Counted from the stretch's first letter, positions 1 to 7,047 are shown. The stretch is 21,604 nucleotides of DNA from CAURMH01 sp963525745 (GCA_963525745.1 CAURMH010000026.1:1-21604); one strand, 5' to 3'. Notes: a model not told the origin generated them from the letters alone. Made by a program: numbers and translations.

Positions 1-124
1 AATTTAACGGCATTTCTAACGCGCATTTGAGCTGTATTTGAAGGAATGTGAATGGCGTTTTAATCACAATGAAATAAAATCTAAAATTTACTTTTTGAAA
101 CAATTGGTTAAGGGGGGAGTCTAG
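1..124 (+). pseudogene. IS1595-family (IS1016-like) transposase, C-terminal remnant
   Basis: Only the end of the gene lies in the window. From position 3, one frame reads FNGISNAH up to base 26. The next frame, from base 26, continues as FELYLKECEWRFNHNEIK and then KSKIYFLKQLVKGGV to a TAG at 122-124. Joined, this gives the YLKECEWRFN-type C-terminus typical of IS1595/ISXO2-like transposases. The break is explained by loss of one T in the T-run at 26-28 (CATTTTGAG to CATTTGAG). The stop lies inside the element's terminal inverted repeat, as is usual when transposase runs to the IS edge. The frames are read directly; the family assignment is from memory of the motif. The catalytic residues lie upstream of the window and cannot be judged. 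Confidence 0.75.
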
Positions 125-141
125 TTATCTAGTACGGCCCC
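1..141. mobile_element. Right end of a degenerate IS1595-family element
   Basis: The element ends with a terminal repeat at 119-141. Read from the outside on the minus strand it is GGGGCCGTACTAGATAACT followed by AGAC. The GGGG(C/T)(C/T)GTACTAGATAA pattern fits IS1595-group ends as I remember them. The transposase stop codon falls within the repeat. This family makes 8-bp target duplications, so TTTAATTT at 142-149 is the candidate right-hand copy. The left end is outside the window, so this cannot be confirmed. Confidence 0.7.
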
Positions 142-267
142 TTTAATTTAACTTTGAAGTTAAAAATCTTATCACATTCATCATATCTGTAACATTGAAT
201 TTTATTTCTAATACCAAATTTACAGATACTTGAACTTTGGCAGAAAATACCATTTTGGTTCATTTTC
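142..267. other. Non-coding AT-rich stretch between IS end and slyD terminator
   Basis: No convincing gene is present. A small perfect palindrome (TTTAACTT, 2-base spacer, AAGTTAAA, 147-164) lies just outside the IS end and has no T-tract, so I do not call it a terminator. Otherwise I see nothing recognisable. Confidence 0.5.
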
Positions 268-310
268 AAAAATCGGGTTAAAGCCCTATACCACAAGGGT
301 TTAACCCGAT
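268..310 (-). terminator. Rho-independent terminator of slyD
   Basis: An 11-bp stem pairs 272-282 (ATCGGGTTAAA) with 300-310 (TTTAACCCGAT). An inner CCCT/AGGG pairing (284-287 with 296-299) extends it. Read on the minus strand the hairpin is followed by TTTTT (272-268). It starts 28 bases after the slyD stop codon. Confidence 0.85.
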
Positions 311-338
311 CTCAATCAACCATTTTATCTACTGTACC

Positions 339-923
339 TTAATGACCGCCGCACCCGCACCCGCCACGACTATGACTATGAGTGTGTTCGTGATCATGAT
401 GGTGGTGCCCGCCACAACCACAGCCGCTCTCGTCATCGTGATCGTGATGATGGTGATGAGCGCTATGAATATGTCCATGAGCGATTTCTTCTAATGTAGC
501 TTCACGTGTGCCGACGACTTCAACGGTGAAATGTAACGGTTGGCCGGCCAACATATGATTTCCGTCAACAACGACTTCGTCACCGTCGATTTCGGTAATA
601 ATGACCGGCACCGGCCCAATGTCGGTGTCCGCCAGAAAACGCATACCGACGACCAACTCATCTACGCCCTGAAAAACCTCTTTTGGTACGCGTTGTACCA
701 TGTCTTCATTGTATTCGCCGTAGCCTTCTTCCGGTTGAACCTGAACTTCAAATTTATCGCCGACACTTTTGCCTTCAAGGGCGTTTTCTAAGCCGATAAC
801 TAAGTTATTATGGCCTTGTAAATATTCTAAAGGTTGATTTGCAGGCGCTTCATCAACCAGTACGCCATCTTGAGTGCGAACCTGATAAGCAATGCTTACA
901 ACGATATTTTTTGCTACTTTCAT
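339..923 (-). CDS. slyD: FKBP-type peptidyl-prolyl isomerase and metallochaperone SlyD
   Basis: This cytoplasmic prolyl isomerase and chaperone binds nickel and other divalent metals; in relatives it helps deliver Ni to nickel enzymes. The 194-residue protein has the split FKBP fold (about 1-69 and 129-147). The chaperone 'insert-in-flap' domain lies between (about 70-128), with the family motifs LEYLQGHNNLVIGLE and PEEGYGEYN. From H149 onward the tail is a metal-binding segment with 18 His and 4 Cys in 46 residues, including two GCGCGGH repeats (168-173 and 189-194). The start ATG at 923 has the SD-like GAGGAT upstream. It is transcribed alone or after rraB on the same strand and ends at its own terminator. 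Assignment is secure; the metal served in this organism is not known. Confidence 0.96.
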   Translation of the reverse strand: MKVAKNIVVSIAYQVRTQDGVLVDEAPANQPLEYLQGHNNLVIGLENALEGKSVGDKFEVQVQPEEGYGEYNEDMVQRVPKEVFQGVDELVVGMRFLADTDIGPVPVIITEIDGDEVVVDGNHMLAGQPLHFTVEVVGTREATLEEIAHGHIHSAHHHHHDHDDESGCGCGGHHHHDHEHTHSHSRGGCGCGGH

Positions 924-952
924 TTTGTATCCTCATTTAAAAATGTTGCGCT

Positions 953-980
953 ATTGTATAGAAAATCCGTTTTTAAGCAA
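953..980 (-). promoter_or_regulatory. Candidate slyD promoter
   Basis: On the minus strand, TTGCTT (980-975) and TACAAT (958-953) are separated by 16 bases. The -10 matches 5 of 6 consensus bases and the -35 only 3 of 6. The -10 lies 29 bases before the slyD ATG. This is inferred from pattern only. Confidence 0.4.
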
Positions 981-986
981 TGCAAT

Positions 987-1412
987 TTAATGCAGACGTT
1001 TATATCCGTCTTCGGTATCTTCATCAAAAAATTCGCCGTCGTTTCCATATTCGTCTTCGGTGGCATTCGGATCTTCGAAATAGGTTCCCCAACCGTCATA
1101 AATGCCTTGATATTTCGCCACTAAGGGTAAAATATCCACCTGTTGGGCATCAATAATTTCCGGCTTTAATTCCACTTCACTGATAATATCAAAGCAAAAC
1201 ATCACATGACCATTTTCATCTTCAAATTCTTCCGCTTCCGAAACCTCATACCCGGCTTTAAATGCATCAACAGCAATTTTCTCCAACTGTTCAAAGTCTT
1301 GATGGGCAATATGGTGCTCAATAATATAAAGTGCGGTCGGATCGCTCCCATCATTTAATAAATCCGTAATAATTTCGCGTGTTTCAGCCTGTAATTCGGT
1401 TAATTCTGACAT
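987..1412 (-). CDS. rraB: Ribonuclease E activity regulator RraB
   Basis: RraB-family proteins bind RNase E and modulate its activity, changing mRNA decay. The 141-residue acidic protein carries the family pattern: ETREIITDLLNDGSDP near the N-terminus, ALYIIEHHIA, AFKAGYEVSEAEE, and a C-terminal YDGWGTYFEDPN followed by an Asp/Glu-rich tail. The open frame extends 22 codons further upstream (to 1478). I choose the ATG at 1412 because AAGGAA sits about 8 bases before it and because the homologous N-terminus begins there. It lies 63 bases upstream of slyD on the same strand; slyD appears to have its own promoter. A USS inside the gene encodes T-A-L. Confidence 0.92.
   Translation of the reverse strand: MSELTELQAETREIITDLLNDGSDPTALYIIEHHIAHQDFEQLEKIAVDAFKAGYEVSEAEEFEDENGHVMFCFDIISEVELKPEIIDAQQVDILPLVAKYQGIYDGWGTYFEDPNATEDEYGNDGEFFDEDTEDGYKRLH
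1329..1337 (+). repeat. Uptake signal sequence (USS), in rraB
   Basis: Exact AAGTGCGGT. On the coding strand it encodes T-A-L in the DPTALYII segment. Confidence 0.9.
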
Positions 1413-1478
1413 AATGTTGTTTCCTTTTTGAAAATTTCTCGTATTGTAGGAACTCTTAACGAGAAAAGATAGAAACAA

Positions 1479-1699
1479 TTTATGTTGAAGTAAAATATTT
1501 GCGTTATATTATGCACAAAAGGTAGAATTCCCTCATAATTATCTTGGCTCCCACGTATGACAGTTCATTGAGTAACATAAATCTATGTGCTCTTATCTCA
1601 TTATCACATCCGCATTTCAACATTCGTTCAGAATATGGCGAGGGTGTTTTGTCAAAATAATAGCGGACGCTTAATCACAGAATATAAGGAAAGCAATTA
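1479..1699. other. Intergenic region between rraB and surE (divergent)
   Basis: About 220 bases (287 from the rraB ATG) without a supportable gene. It must hold the divergent promoters, but I see no strong consensus pair. TTGTCA at 1649-1654 is the best -35-like hexamer for surE and lacks a good -10. A weak hairpin (ACATA/TATGT, 1575-1588) has no T-tract. The surE SD (AAGGA) is at the right edge. Confidence 0.4.
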
Positions 1700-2440
1700 A
1701 TGCGTATTTTATTAAGTAATGACGATGGATTTCATGCCGAAGGCATTCAAATTTTAGCGACCGAATTACGTAAAATTGCCGATGTTATTATCGTTGCGCC
1801 TGATCGTAATAGAAGTGCGGCTTCCAGTGCATTGACTTTAGTTGAACCGCTACGACCGAGACATTTAGATAATGGCGATTATTGTATTAACGGCACGCCG
1901 GCAGATTGTGTTCATTTGGCGCTAAACGGTTTTCTTTCCGGCCAGATCGATTTAGTCGTCTCCGGTATTAATGCCGGCTGTAACATGGGGGATGATACGA
2001 TTTATTCAGGAACGGTTGCCGCCGCGCTGGAAGGTCGTCATCTCGGTTTGCCCGCAATCGCCGTTTCGTTAGACGGACGGCAACATTATGAAACGGCCGC
2101 ACAAGTCGTATGTGAATTGATACCGAAACTGCATAATAAGCTTCTGAACGCACGTGAGGTTATTAATATTAATGTGCCTGATTTGCCTTACGAGCAGTTA
2201 AAAGGCATTAAGGTTTGCCGATTGGGCTACCGCTCATCTGCAGCCGAAGTGATTAAACAACAAGATCCGCGCGGCGAAGCCGTTTATTGGATTGGTCCGG
2301 CCGGATTGCCTGAAAACGAGCAAGAAGGAACGGATTTCCATGCCGTTAAGCATGGTTATGTCGCGATTACGCCGATTCAAACGGATATGACGGCACACGC
2401 GTCAATTCAATCTTTACAAGATTGGTTAGAAAGTGAATAA
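1700..2440 (+). CDS. surE: 5'/3'-nucleotidase SurE
   Basis: A metal-dependent cytoplasmic phosphatase acting on nucleoside 5'- and 3'-monophosphates and, in relatives, short polyphosphate. The 246-residue length is normal for the family. The N-terminus carries the SNDDG motif with metal ligands D8 and D9; S39 (RNRSA) and N91 (SGINAGCNMGDD) supply the rest of the site, and TIYSGTVAAALEG is a further family signature. ATG at 1700 has AAGGAAAG upstream. It heads a same-strand group with a YqaA-type protein, a small lipoprotein and nlpD. The pcm gene (protein-isoaspartate methyltransferase), next to surE in enterobacteria, is absent here. Confidence 0.97.
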   Translation: MRILLSNDDGFHAEGIQILATELRKIADVIIVAPDRNRSAASSALTLVEPLRPRHLDNGDYCINGTPADCVHLALNGFLSGQIDLVVSGINAGCNMGDDTIYSGTVAAALEGRHLGLPAIAVSLDGRQHYETAAQVVCELIPKLHNKLLNAREVININVPDLPYEQLKGIKVCRLGYRSSAAEVIKQQDPRGEAVYWIGPAGLPENEQEGTDFHAVKHGYVAITPIQTDMTAHASIQSLQDWLESE

Positions 2441-2469
2441 TGTAGCGCTTTTGAAAATAAGGAAAAAAA

Positions 2470-3045
2470 ATGAAAATATTCGGCGCAATGTATGATAAAA
2501 CGATGCAATGGTCAAAACACCGTTTAGCCATATTTTGGTTATCTTTTGTTAGCTTTATTGAAGCGATCTTCTTCCCCATTCCCCCTGATGTTATGCTCAT
2601 TCCGATGTCGATGTCCAAACCTCAAAGTGCGGTCAGATTTGCGTTATTTTCTGCCGTCGCTTCCGCGTTGGGCGGCATAATCGGTTATGCAATTGGCTAC
2701 TATGCTTATGATTGGGTGGTCGGCTACATTTATCAGTGGGGGTATCAAACAAGCTGGGAGACAGCAGTGTCTTGGTTTAAAGAGTGGGGTGTTTTGGTTG
2801 TTTTTGTCGCCGGATTCAGCCCGATTCCTTATAAGGTCTTTACGATCTGCGCCGGTGTTATGCAAATGGCCTTCTTGCCGTTTGTTGTTACCGCGTTTAT
2901 TTCACGTCTTGCCCGTTTTTTATTGGTAGCGAAACTTGCCGCGTGGGGAGGCGAAAAATTTGCGGCGAAACTCCGTCGCTCAATTGAGGTTATCGGTTGG
3001 TCGGTTGTCGTCTTAGCCGTTATAGCCTACCTGATTTTAAAATAA
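2470..3045 (+). CDS. YqaA-family (DedA/VTT-like) inner membrane protein
   Basis: An integral membrane protein of 191 residues related to YqaA and more distantly to DedA-type proteins; its transport role is not established. Hydrophobic segments occur at about 20-45, 58-82, 105-125, 133-155 and 170-190. The motif GFSPIPYKVFTICAGVMQM resembles the conserved re-entrant loop of the wider family. ATG at 2470 follows AAGGAAAAAAA, and the gene starts 29 bases after surE, so it is likely co-transcribed. An internal USS encodes S-A-V. Family is fairly sure, function unknown. Confidence 0.8.
   Translation: MKIFGAMYDKTMQWSKHRLAIFWLSFVSFIEAIFFPIPPDVMLIPMSMSKPQSAVRFALFSAVASALGGIIGYAIGYYAYDWVVGYIYQWGYQTSWETAVSWFKEWGVLVVFVAGFSPIPYKVFTICAGVMQMAFLPFVVTAFISRLARFLLVAKLAAWGGEKFAAKLRRSIEVIGWSVVVLAVIAYLILK
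2625..2633 (+). repeat. Uptake signal sequence, in the yqaA-like gene
   Basis: Exact AAGTGCGGT followed by CAGATTT. It encodes S-A-V in PQSAVRF. Confidence 0.9.
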
Positions 3046-3055
3046 GGATTTATAG

Positions 3056-3241
3056 ATGAATAAGTTAATGTTGATAATTTCGGCATTATGTGTGTTAAAC
3101 GCTTGTGTAAATTACGCTGAGCGGGATCCTGACACTCTACCGGACGGGATTATGCTGCCTGTAGAAGGCACCGGCGCGATTGCCGGGGGAAGCTTTATGC
3201 CTGAAATTGAACCGCAAAGTATGCCAAACAGAATGAAATAG
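3056..3241 (+). CDS. Small putative lipoprotein resembling the NlpD N-terminus
   Basis: A 61-residue protein with a short charged start, a hydrophobic signal stretch and a lipobox (VLNAC, Cys17), so it is probably an outer-membrane lipoprotein. Its mature part (DGIMLPVEGTG...GGSFMPEIEPQSMP) aligns with residues 30-60 of the following NlpD (DGVLSPGMMQPV...GGSWQPEIQQTAMP). That suggests a partial duplication of the nlpD 5' end that kept the export signal and a short linker but lacks LysM and M23 domains. The SD AAGGA lies before the ATG. The gene starts 10 bases after the upstream gene and ends 8 bases before nlpD, so translation is probably coupled. Function unknown. Confidence 0.72.
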   Translation: MNKLMLIISALCVLNACVNYAERDPDTLPDGIMLPVEGTGAIAGGSFMPEIEPQSMPNRMK

Positions 3242-3249
3242 AGGGAAAA

Positions 3250-4401
3250 ATGAAAAAACGACTTTTCTTATTACCGCTGAGTTTTACAATTCTCACCGCG
3301 TGTAATTCCGGTATCAATGCACCGATTGAAAATGCGGACGGCGTGCTTTCTCCCGGTATGATGCAACCTGTTGGCAATAACGGCGGTAGCTGGCAACCTG
3401 AAATTCAACAAACTGCCATGCCGTCGATGGACTCGGCGGTTCCGACTGGAACGCAAACCCCACAACCGAATTTCCAGCCGACTTATCCGCAAGCTTCTGC
3501 TAATTATGCTCAACAACCCGTGCAACCGGCTCAAGTATCCGCTCGTAATATGTCAGAATGTATCGGTACGCAAACAGTCAACGTGCCACGTAATCCGAAT
3601 ACAAATGCTCCCGATTATAGCCAAATTCAAAAGGGCTCTTATAAAGGCAGCACATACAAAGTGGGTAAAGGCGATACAATGTTTCTTATCGCTTATTTGG
3701 CTGGCATGGATGTAAAAGAATTAGCCGCTATAAATAATATGGCTGAACCTTATCATTTAAGTATCGGACAAACATTGAAAATTTCAAATTGCGTAGCGCA
3801 ACCGGTTAAAACACAGATCTCCGAAAATTCTCGCCCATCGGCACCGCAGTCTACTGTAACTTATACTGCAGGCGCCAATGGCACACAAATCGGTTCCGAC
3901 GGCACGATAATCGGCCCGGTTAAATCCGGAACCGGTACGCCAACCGGTGGGAGCGAGACAACAGCGCCTCAACAACCGATTCAAGCGGCAAATCCGGCGC
4001 CAATTGGAATGAACGCACCGATTACTTCAAATGTTACTTGGCAATGGCCGGTTTCCGGTAATATTATTCAAGGATTCTCAAATTCAGACGGCGGTAACAA
4101 AGGAATTGATATCGGTGGTTCTCGCGGACAGGCGGTAAAAGCGGCGGCATCGGGTCGCGTGGTTTATGCCGGCAATGCGCTGCGGGGATATGGAAATTTA
4201 ATTATCATTAAACATAATGATGATTTTCTGAGTGCTTATGCCCACAATGACAAATTGCTCGTTACAGACCAACAAGAAGTGAGGGCAGGGCAGGAAATTG
4301 CGAAAATGGGAAGTTCGGGAACGAATGCCGTGAAGCTCCATTTTGAAATTCGCTATAAAGGAAAATCGGTTGATCCGCTACACTATTTACCACGTCAATA
4401 G
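3250..4401 (+). CDS. nlpD: Murein hydrolase activator NlpD / outer membrane lipoprotein LppB
   Basis: An envelope lipoprotein that activates an N-acetylmuramoyl-L-alanine amidase during daughter-cell separation. The 383 residues contain a signal peptide with lipobox LTAC (Cys18), a Pro/Gln-rich linker (20-125), a LysM peptidoglycan-binding domain (about 135-178: YKVGKGDTMFLIAYLAGM...LSIGQTLKI), a second low-complexity linker, and a LytM/M23 domain (about 281-380). The M23 domain is catalytically degenerate: GIDIGG replaces the Zn-binding HxxxD segment, as in other NlpD proteins. This fits an activator rather than an enzyme. H. influenzae calls the homologue LppB. It is last in the surE group. 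The next gene is convergent galU, not rpoS. Confidence 0.95.
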   Translation: MKKRLFLLPLSFTILTACNSGINAPIENADGVLSPGMMQPVGNNGGSWQPEIQQTAMPSMDSAVPTGTQTPQPNFQPTYPQASANYAQQPVQPAQVSARNMSECIGTQTVNVPRNPNTNAPDYSQIQKGSYKGSTYKVGKGDTMFLIAYLAGMDVKELAAINNMAEPYHLSIGQTLKISNCVAQPVKTQISENSRPSAPQSTVTYTAGANGTQIGSDGTIIGPVKSGTGTPTGGSETTAPQQPIQAANPAPIGMNAPITSNVTWQWPVSGNIIQGFSNSDGGNKGIDIGGSRGQAVKAAASGRVVYAGNALRGYGNLIIIKHNDDFLSAYAHNDKLLVTDQQEVRAGQEIAKMGSSGTNAVKLHFEIRYKGKSVDPLHYLPRQ

Positions 4402-4412
4402 TTTTACACTAA

Positions 4413-4421
4413 AAGTGCGGT
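4413..4421 (+). repeat. Uptake signal sequence, intergenic downstream of nlpD
   Basis: Exact AAGTGCGGT followed by CAAATTC, 12 bases after the nlpD stop. It is single and not part of a hairpin. Confidence 0.9.
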
Positions 4422-4467
4422 CAAATTCAGGATGGTTTACGCCCATATGATTCACAATGCTAGAACT

Positions 4468-4499
4468 AAAATGCCATTCAAAATTGAATGGCATTTTTC
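4468..4499. terminator. Bidirectional terminator between nlpD and galU
   Basis: A perfect 10-bp stem (ATGCCATTCA 4471-4480, TGAATGGCAT 4485-4494) with a 4-base loop. On the plus strand it is followed by TTTTT; on the minus strand by TTTT-like sequence (AAA at 4468-4470). It serves the convergent nlpD and galU units. Confidence 0.85.
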
Positions 4500-4516
4500 A
4501 TACTTAATTTGAGCGT

Positions 4517-5407
4517 TTATAATGTCTTGGCCAATGTTTTAATAAACGCTTTAAATTCTTTACCGAGTTTATCATGGCGAATGCCATATTCAACAAACGC
4601 CTTCATATAACCGATTTTATCTCCACAATCGAAACTTTCCCCCGTCATATGGAAAGCTTCAACGGTTTCTTTTTCGATCAGCATATCGATAGCATCGGTT
4701 AATTGGATCTCATCGCCGACGCCAACCGGTGTGCGTTCCAACAAATCCCAAATTTCAGCGGAAAAAACGTAGCGACCGACAACAGCAAGGTTTGAAGGCG
4801 CTTTATCAACGGACGGTTTTTCTACCATGGTATGAATTTTAGTGCTTTGCCCACCTTTGATTTCTACACCGCCGCAATCAGCAATACCATAATTACTGAC
4901 CTCTTCTTTGGCCACTGGTGCAACCATAATTTGGCTGGCTTGTGTTTCATTGAAGCGCTTAATCATCGCTGCGAGATTTTCTTTTTTCTGATTCGCCGAA
5001 AATGCCGCCAACAGGACATCCGGCAAAACCACAACAAAAGGTTCATTACCTACTGCAGGGCGTCCACAAAGTACTGCATGTCCTAAGCCTTTGGCATTGC
5101 CTTGGCGCACATGCATCAATGTCACATCCTTTGGACAAATTGACCGTACTTCTTCCAATAACTGGCGTTTAACCCGTTTTTCCAACATTGTTTCAAGTTC
5201 AAACGAGGTATCAAAGTGGTTTTCAATGGCATTTTTGGAAGAATGCGTCACCAGCACGATCTCTTTAATACCTGCCGCAACACATTCATTGACGACGTAT
5301 TGAATCAATGGCTTGTCCACTAAAGTTAACATTTCTTTCGGAATGGCTTTAGTGGCGGGTAACATACGGGTGCCGAGACCGGCTACAGGGATAATTGCTT
5401 TCATCAT
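4517..5407 (-). CDS. galU: UTP-glucose-1-phosphate uridylyltransferase
   Basis: Makes UDP-glucose from UTP and glucose-1-phosphate in the cytoplasm, feeding lipooligosaccharide and other glycan synthesis. The 296-residue protein has the nucleotidyltransferase signature at 6-18 (IPVAGLGTRMLPA) followed by TKAIPKEML, then VDKPLIQYVVNE, LPDVLL, VEKP (194-197), GRYVFSAEIWDLL and GDEIQLTDAI. Two adjacent ATG codons (5407 and 5404) follow AAAAGGAAAA; either could be used. It lies 62 bases downstream of the mutase gene on the same strand, which supplies a related sugar phosphate, so co-expression is likely. A near-palindromic USS pair sits in the gap. Confidence 0.97.
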   Translation of the reverse strand: MMKAIIPVAGLGTRMLPATKAIPKEMLTLVDKPLIQYVVNECVAAGIKEIVLVTHSSKNAIENHFDTSFELETMLEKRVKRQLLEEVRSICPKDVTLMHVRQGNAKGLGHAVLCGRPAVGNEPFVVVLPDVLLAAFSANQKKENLAAMIKRFNETQASQIMVAPVAKEEVSNYGIADCGGVEIKGGQSTKIHTMVEKPSVDKAPSNLAVVGRYVFSAEIWDLLERTPVGVGDEIQLTDAIDMLIEKETVEAFHMTGESFDCGDKIGYMKAFVEYGIRHDKLGKEFKAFIKTLAKTL

Positions 5408-5431
5408 TTTTCCTTTTCTAATGAATATGTG

Positions 5432-5453
5432 ACCGCACTTTTTAAAGTGCAGT
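5432..5453 (-). repeat. USS and degenerate inverted USS copy between manB and galU
   Basis: ACCGCACTT (5432-5440) is exact. AAGTGCAGT (5445-5453) is a one-mismatch inverted copy 4 bases away. They can form a hairpin in the intergenic transcript, but no T-tract follows on the minus strand. I therefore do not call it a terminator. Confidence 0.75.
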
Positions 5454-5469
5454 CAGAGTTAATCACATT

Positions 5470-6834
5470 TTATTGACGCAATAAGGCAAGAATTTCTTCC
5501 GTTTTCTCCGTCATTAATTTTTTATCGCCTCGTGTTTCCAAATTTAAGCGTACGACAGGCTCTGTATTTGAGCTACGCAGATTAAAACGCCAATTCGGGA
5601 ATTCGATACTAATTCCGTCGATTTCATTTACTGAAAGCGCATTTTTTTCATAGGCATGACGAACACGTGCAATAGCACTTGCCGCATCGGTTAACTTACT
5701 ATTAATTTCTCCCGGAGATGGGAAAGTATCAATGCTGTTACCGACTAATTCGCTGAGCGGTTTATTTGTCGTGCAAAGTAATTCGATAACAAGTAACCAT
5801 GGGATCATACCGCTATCACAATAATTAAAATCGCGGAAATAATGATGCGCCGACATTTCACCGCCATAAATGGCGTCAACTTCGCGCATTTTTTCCTTAA
5901 TAAAGGAATGGCCTGATTTAGACATCACCGCTTCGCCGTCATTTTCTTCAACGAGCTTAATGGTGTTCCACACAAGGCGTGGATCATAAATCACTTTAGC
6001 GCCTTTATGTTTTTGTAAAAATGCTTGACTGAGCAGACCGACAATGTAATAACCTTCAATAAATTGACCTTTTTCATCAAATAAAAAACAACGGTCAAAA
6101 TCGCCGTCAAAGGCGATACCCATATCTGCCTTATGAGCTAATACGGCATCAATGGTATCTTGTCGATTCTCGTGTAAAATCGGGTTAGGGATACCGTGCG
6201 GAAATGTACCATCCGGGTTATTATGCACCTTAACGATTTCCACCGGTACATGATTTGCTTTAAATTGCGCCTCAATCGCATCAATAACGTGACCGGCGGC
6301 GCCATTGCCCGAATTAATAACTAATTTCATTGGCTTTAATTTCGTCAAATCAATATACGACAGAAGATGTTCAACATATTCGCCTAATACCGATTGTTGT
6401 TTATAAGTACCGCGCTGAGTAATGCCTGGAAAATTATTCTCTTCCGCAAGGCGTTTAATATCTGCCAGACCGGTATCGGCACTAATCGGGCGGGATCCTG
6501 CGCGCACTAGTTTTAAACCATTATAATCCATCGGGTTGTGGCTGGCGGTTACTTCAATTCCGCCATCAGCTTTTAAAAACGATGTGGCAAAATAGACTTC
6601 TTCCGTGCCCACTTCGCCTAAATCAATCACATTTACACCTGAATCCAACAAGCCGTTAGTTACTGCACTTTTAAGTTCTTTACTTGTCAGGCGAACATCG
6701 CCGCCAACAACAATATTTTTAGGCTTTAAAAATTGGCCGAATGCGCGGCCGATACGGTATACAATATCGGCGTTCAGTTCCGTTCCTAATTGACCGCGAA
6801 TATCGTAAGCTTTAAAACAGGTTAATTTGCTCAT
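5470..6834 (-). CDS. manB: Phosphomannomutase/phosphoglucomutase (ManB/CpsG type)
   Basis: An alpha-D-phosphohexomutase interconverting hexose 6-phosphates and 1-phosphates. The sequence is closest to the CpsG/ManB type (mannose-1-phosphate for GDP-sugars), but glucose could also be a substrate. The 454 residues hold all four site elements: the phosphoserine loop TASHNP (S98), the metal loop DGDFDR (243-248), the sugar-binding GEMSAHH (325-331) and the phosphate-binding RSSNTEP (420-426). Position upstream of galU favours supply of glucose-1-phosphate as well. It starts 24 bases after csrA ends. The MSKLTCFKAYDIRG start matches the family. Family certain, preferred sugar inferred. Confidence 0.9.
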   Translation of the reverse strand: MSKLTCFKAYDIRGQLGTELNADIVYRIGRAFGQFLKPKNIVVGGDVRLTSKELKSAVTNGLLDSGVNVIDLGEVGTEEVYFATSFLKADGGIEVTASHNPMDYNGLKLVRAGSRPISADTGLADIKRLAEENNFPGITQRGTYKQQSVLGEYVEHLLSYIDLTKLKPMKLVINSGNGAAGHVIDAIEAQFKANHVPVEIVKVHNNPDGTFPHGIPNPILHENRQDTIDAVLAHKADMGIAFDGDFDRCFLFDEKGQFIEGYYIVGLLSQAFLQKHKGAKVIYDPRLVWNTIKLVEENDGEAVMSKSGHSFIKEKMREVDAIYGGEMSAHHYFRDFNYCDSGMIPWLLVIELLCTTNKPLSELVGNSIDTFPSPGEINSKLTDAASAIARVRHAYEKNALSVNEIDGISIEFPNWRFNLRSSNTEPVVRLNLETRGDKKLMTEKTEEILALLRQ

Positions 6835-6858
6835 GACATCTCCTTATTTGCAGATTAA

Positions 6859-7047
6859 CTATATTGAGCTTTTTTGCTCTTCTGAAAATTGTTTGATGCG
6901 TCGGTAAATCTCTTCGCGATGAACGGACACATCTTTAGGGGCTTTAATCCCGATTTTTACTTGGTTACCGCGTATATTGAGTACTGAAATTGAAATATCA
7001 TCACCAATCAGTACCGTTTCACCCACTTTGCGAGTTAAGACAAGCAT
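6859..7047 (-). CDS. csrA: Carbon storage regulator CsrA (RNA-binding)
   Basis: A small dimeric RNA-binding protein that binds GGA motifs near ribosome binding sites and changes translation or stability of many mRNAs. It has 62 residues starting MLVLTRKVGETVLIGDD, with the RNA-contact residues L4, R6 and R44 (VHREEI) intact. The open frame runs 13 codons further upstream to 7086, but the strong SD AGGAGGT at 7052-7058 is 8 bases before the ATG at 7047, which decides the start. It lies 63 bases after alaS and just before manB-galU. The leader contains GGA motifs, so autoregulation is possible but unproven. Confidence 0.95.
   Translation of the reverse strand: MLVLTRKVGETVLIGDDISISVLNIRGNQVKIGIKAPKDVSVHREEIYRRIKQFSEEQKSSI

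Noticed and set aside
108..146. Hairpin with GGGG/CCCC arms and a CTAG-TTAT-CTAG centre, at first resembling a small RNA or terminator.
   Set aside because: Better explained as the terminal inverted repeat of the IS1595-type element overlapping the transposase stop codon.
147..164. Perfect 8-bp palindrome with 2-base loop beside the IS end.
   Set aside because: AT-rich, too small a loop, and no T-tract. It is likely chance, and I do not call it a terminator or attachment site.
1413..1478. N-terminal extension of RraB (22 codons).
   Set aside because: The ATG at 1412 has an SD and matches the family start. The extension has no SD and no conserved residues.
1504..1623. A 39-residue open frame on the minus strand upstream of rraB.
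   Set aside because: No ribosome binding site, no recognisable motif and no reason beyond chance in a 220-base gap.
1809..1817. AAGTGCGGC in surE as an uptake signal.
   Set aside because: One mismatch at the last core base. I list only exact copies plus clearly placed degenerate ones.
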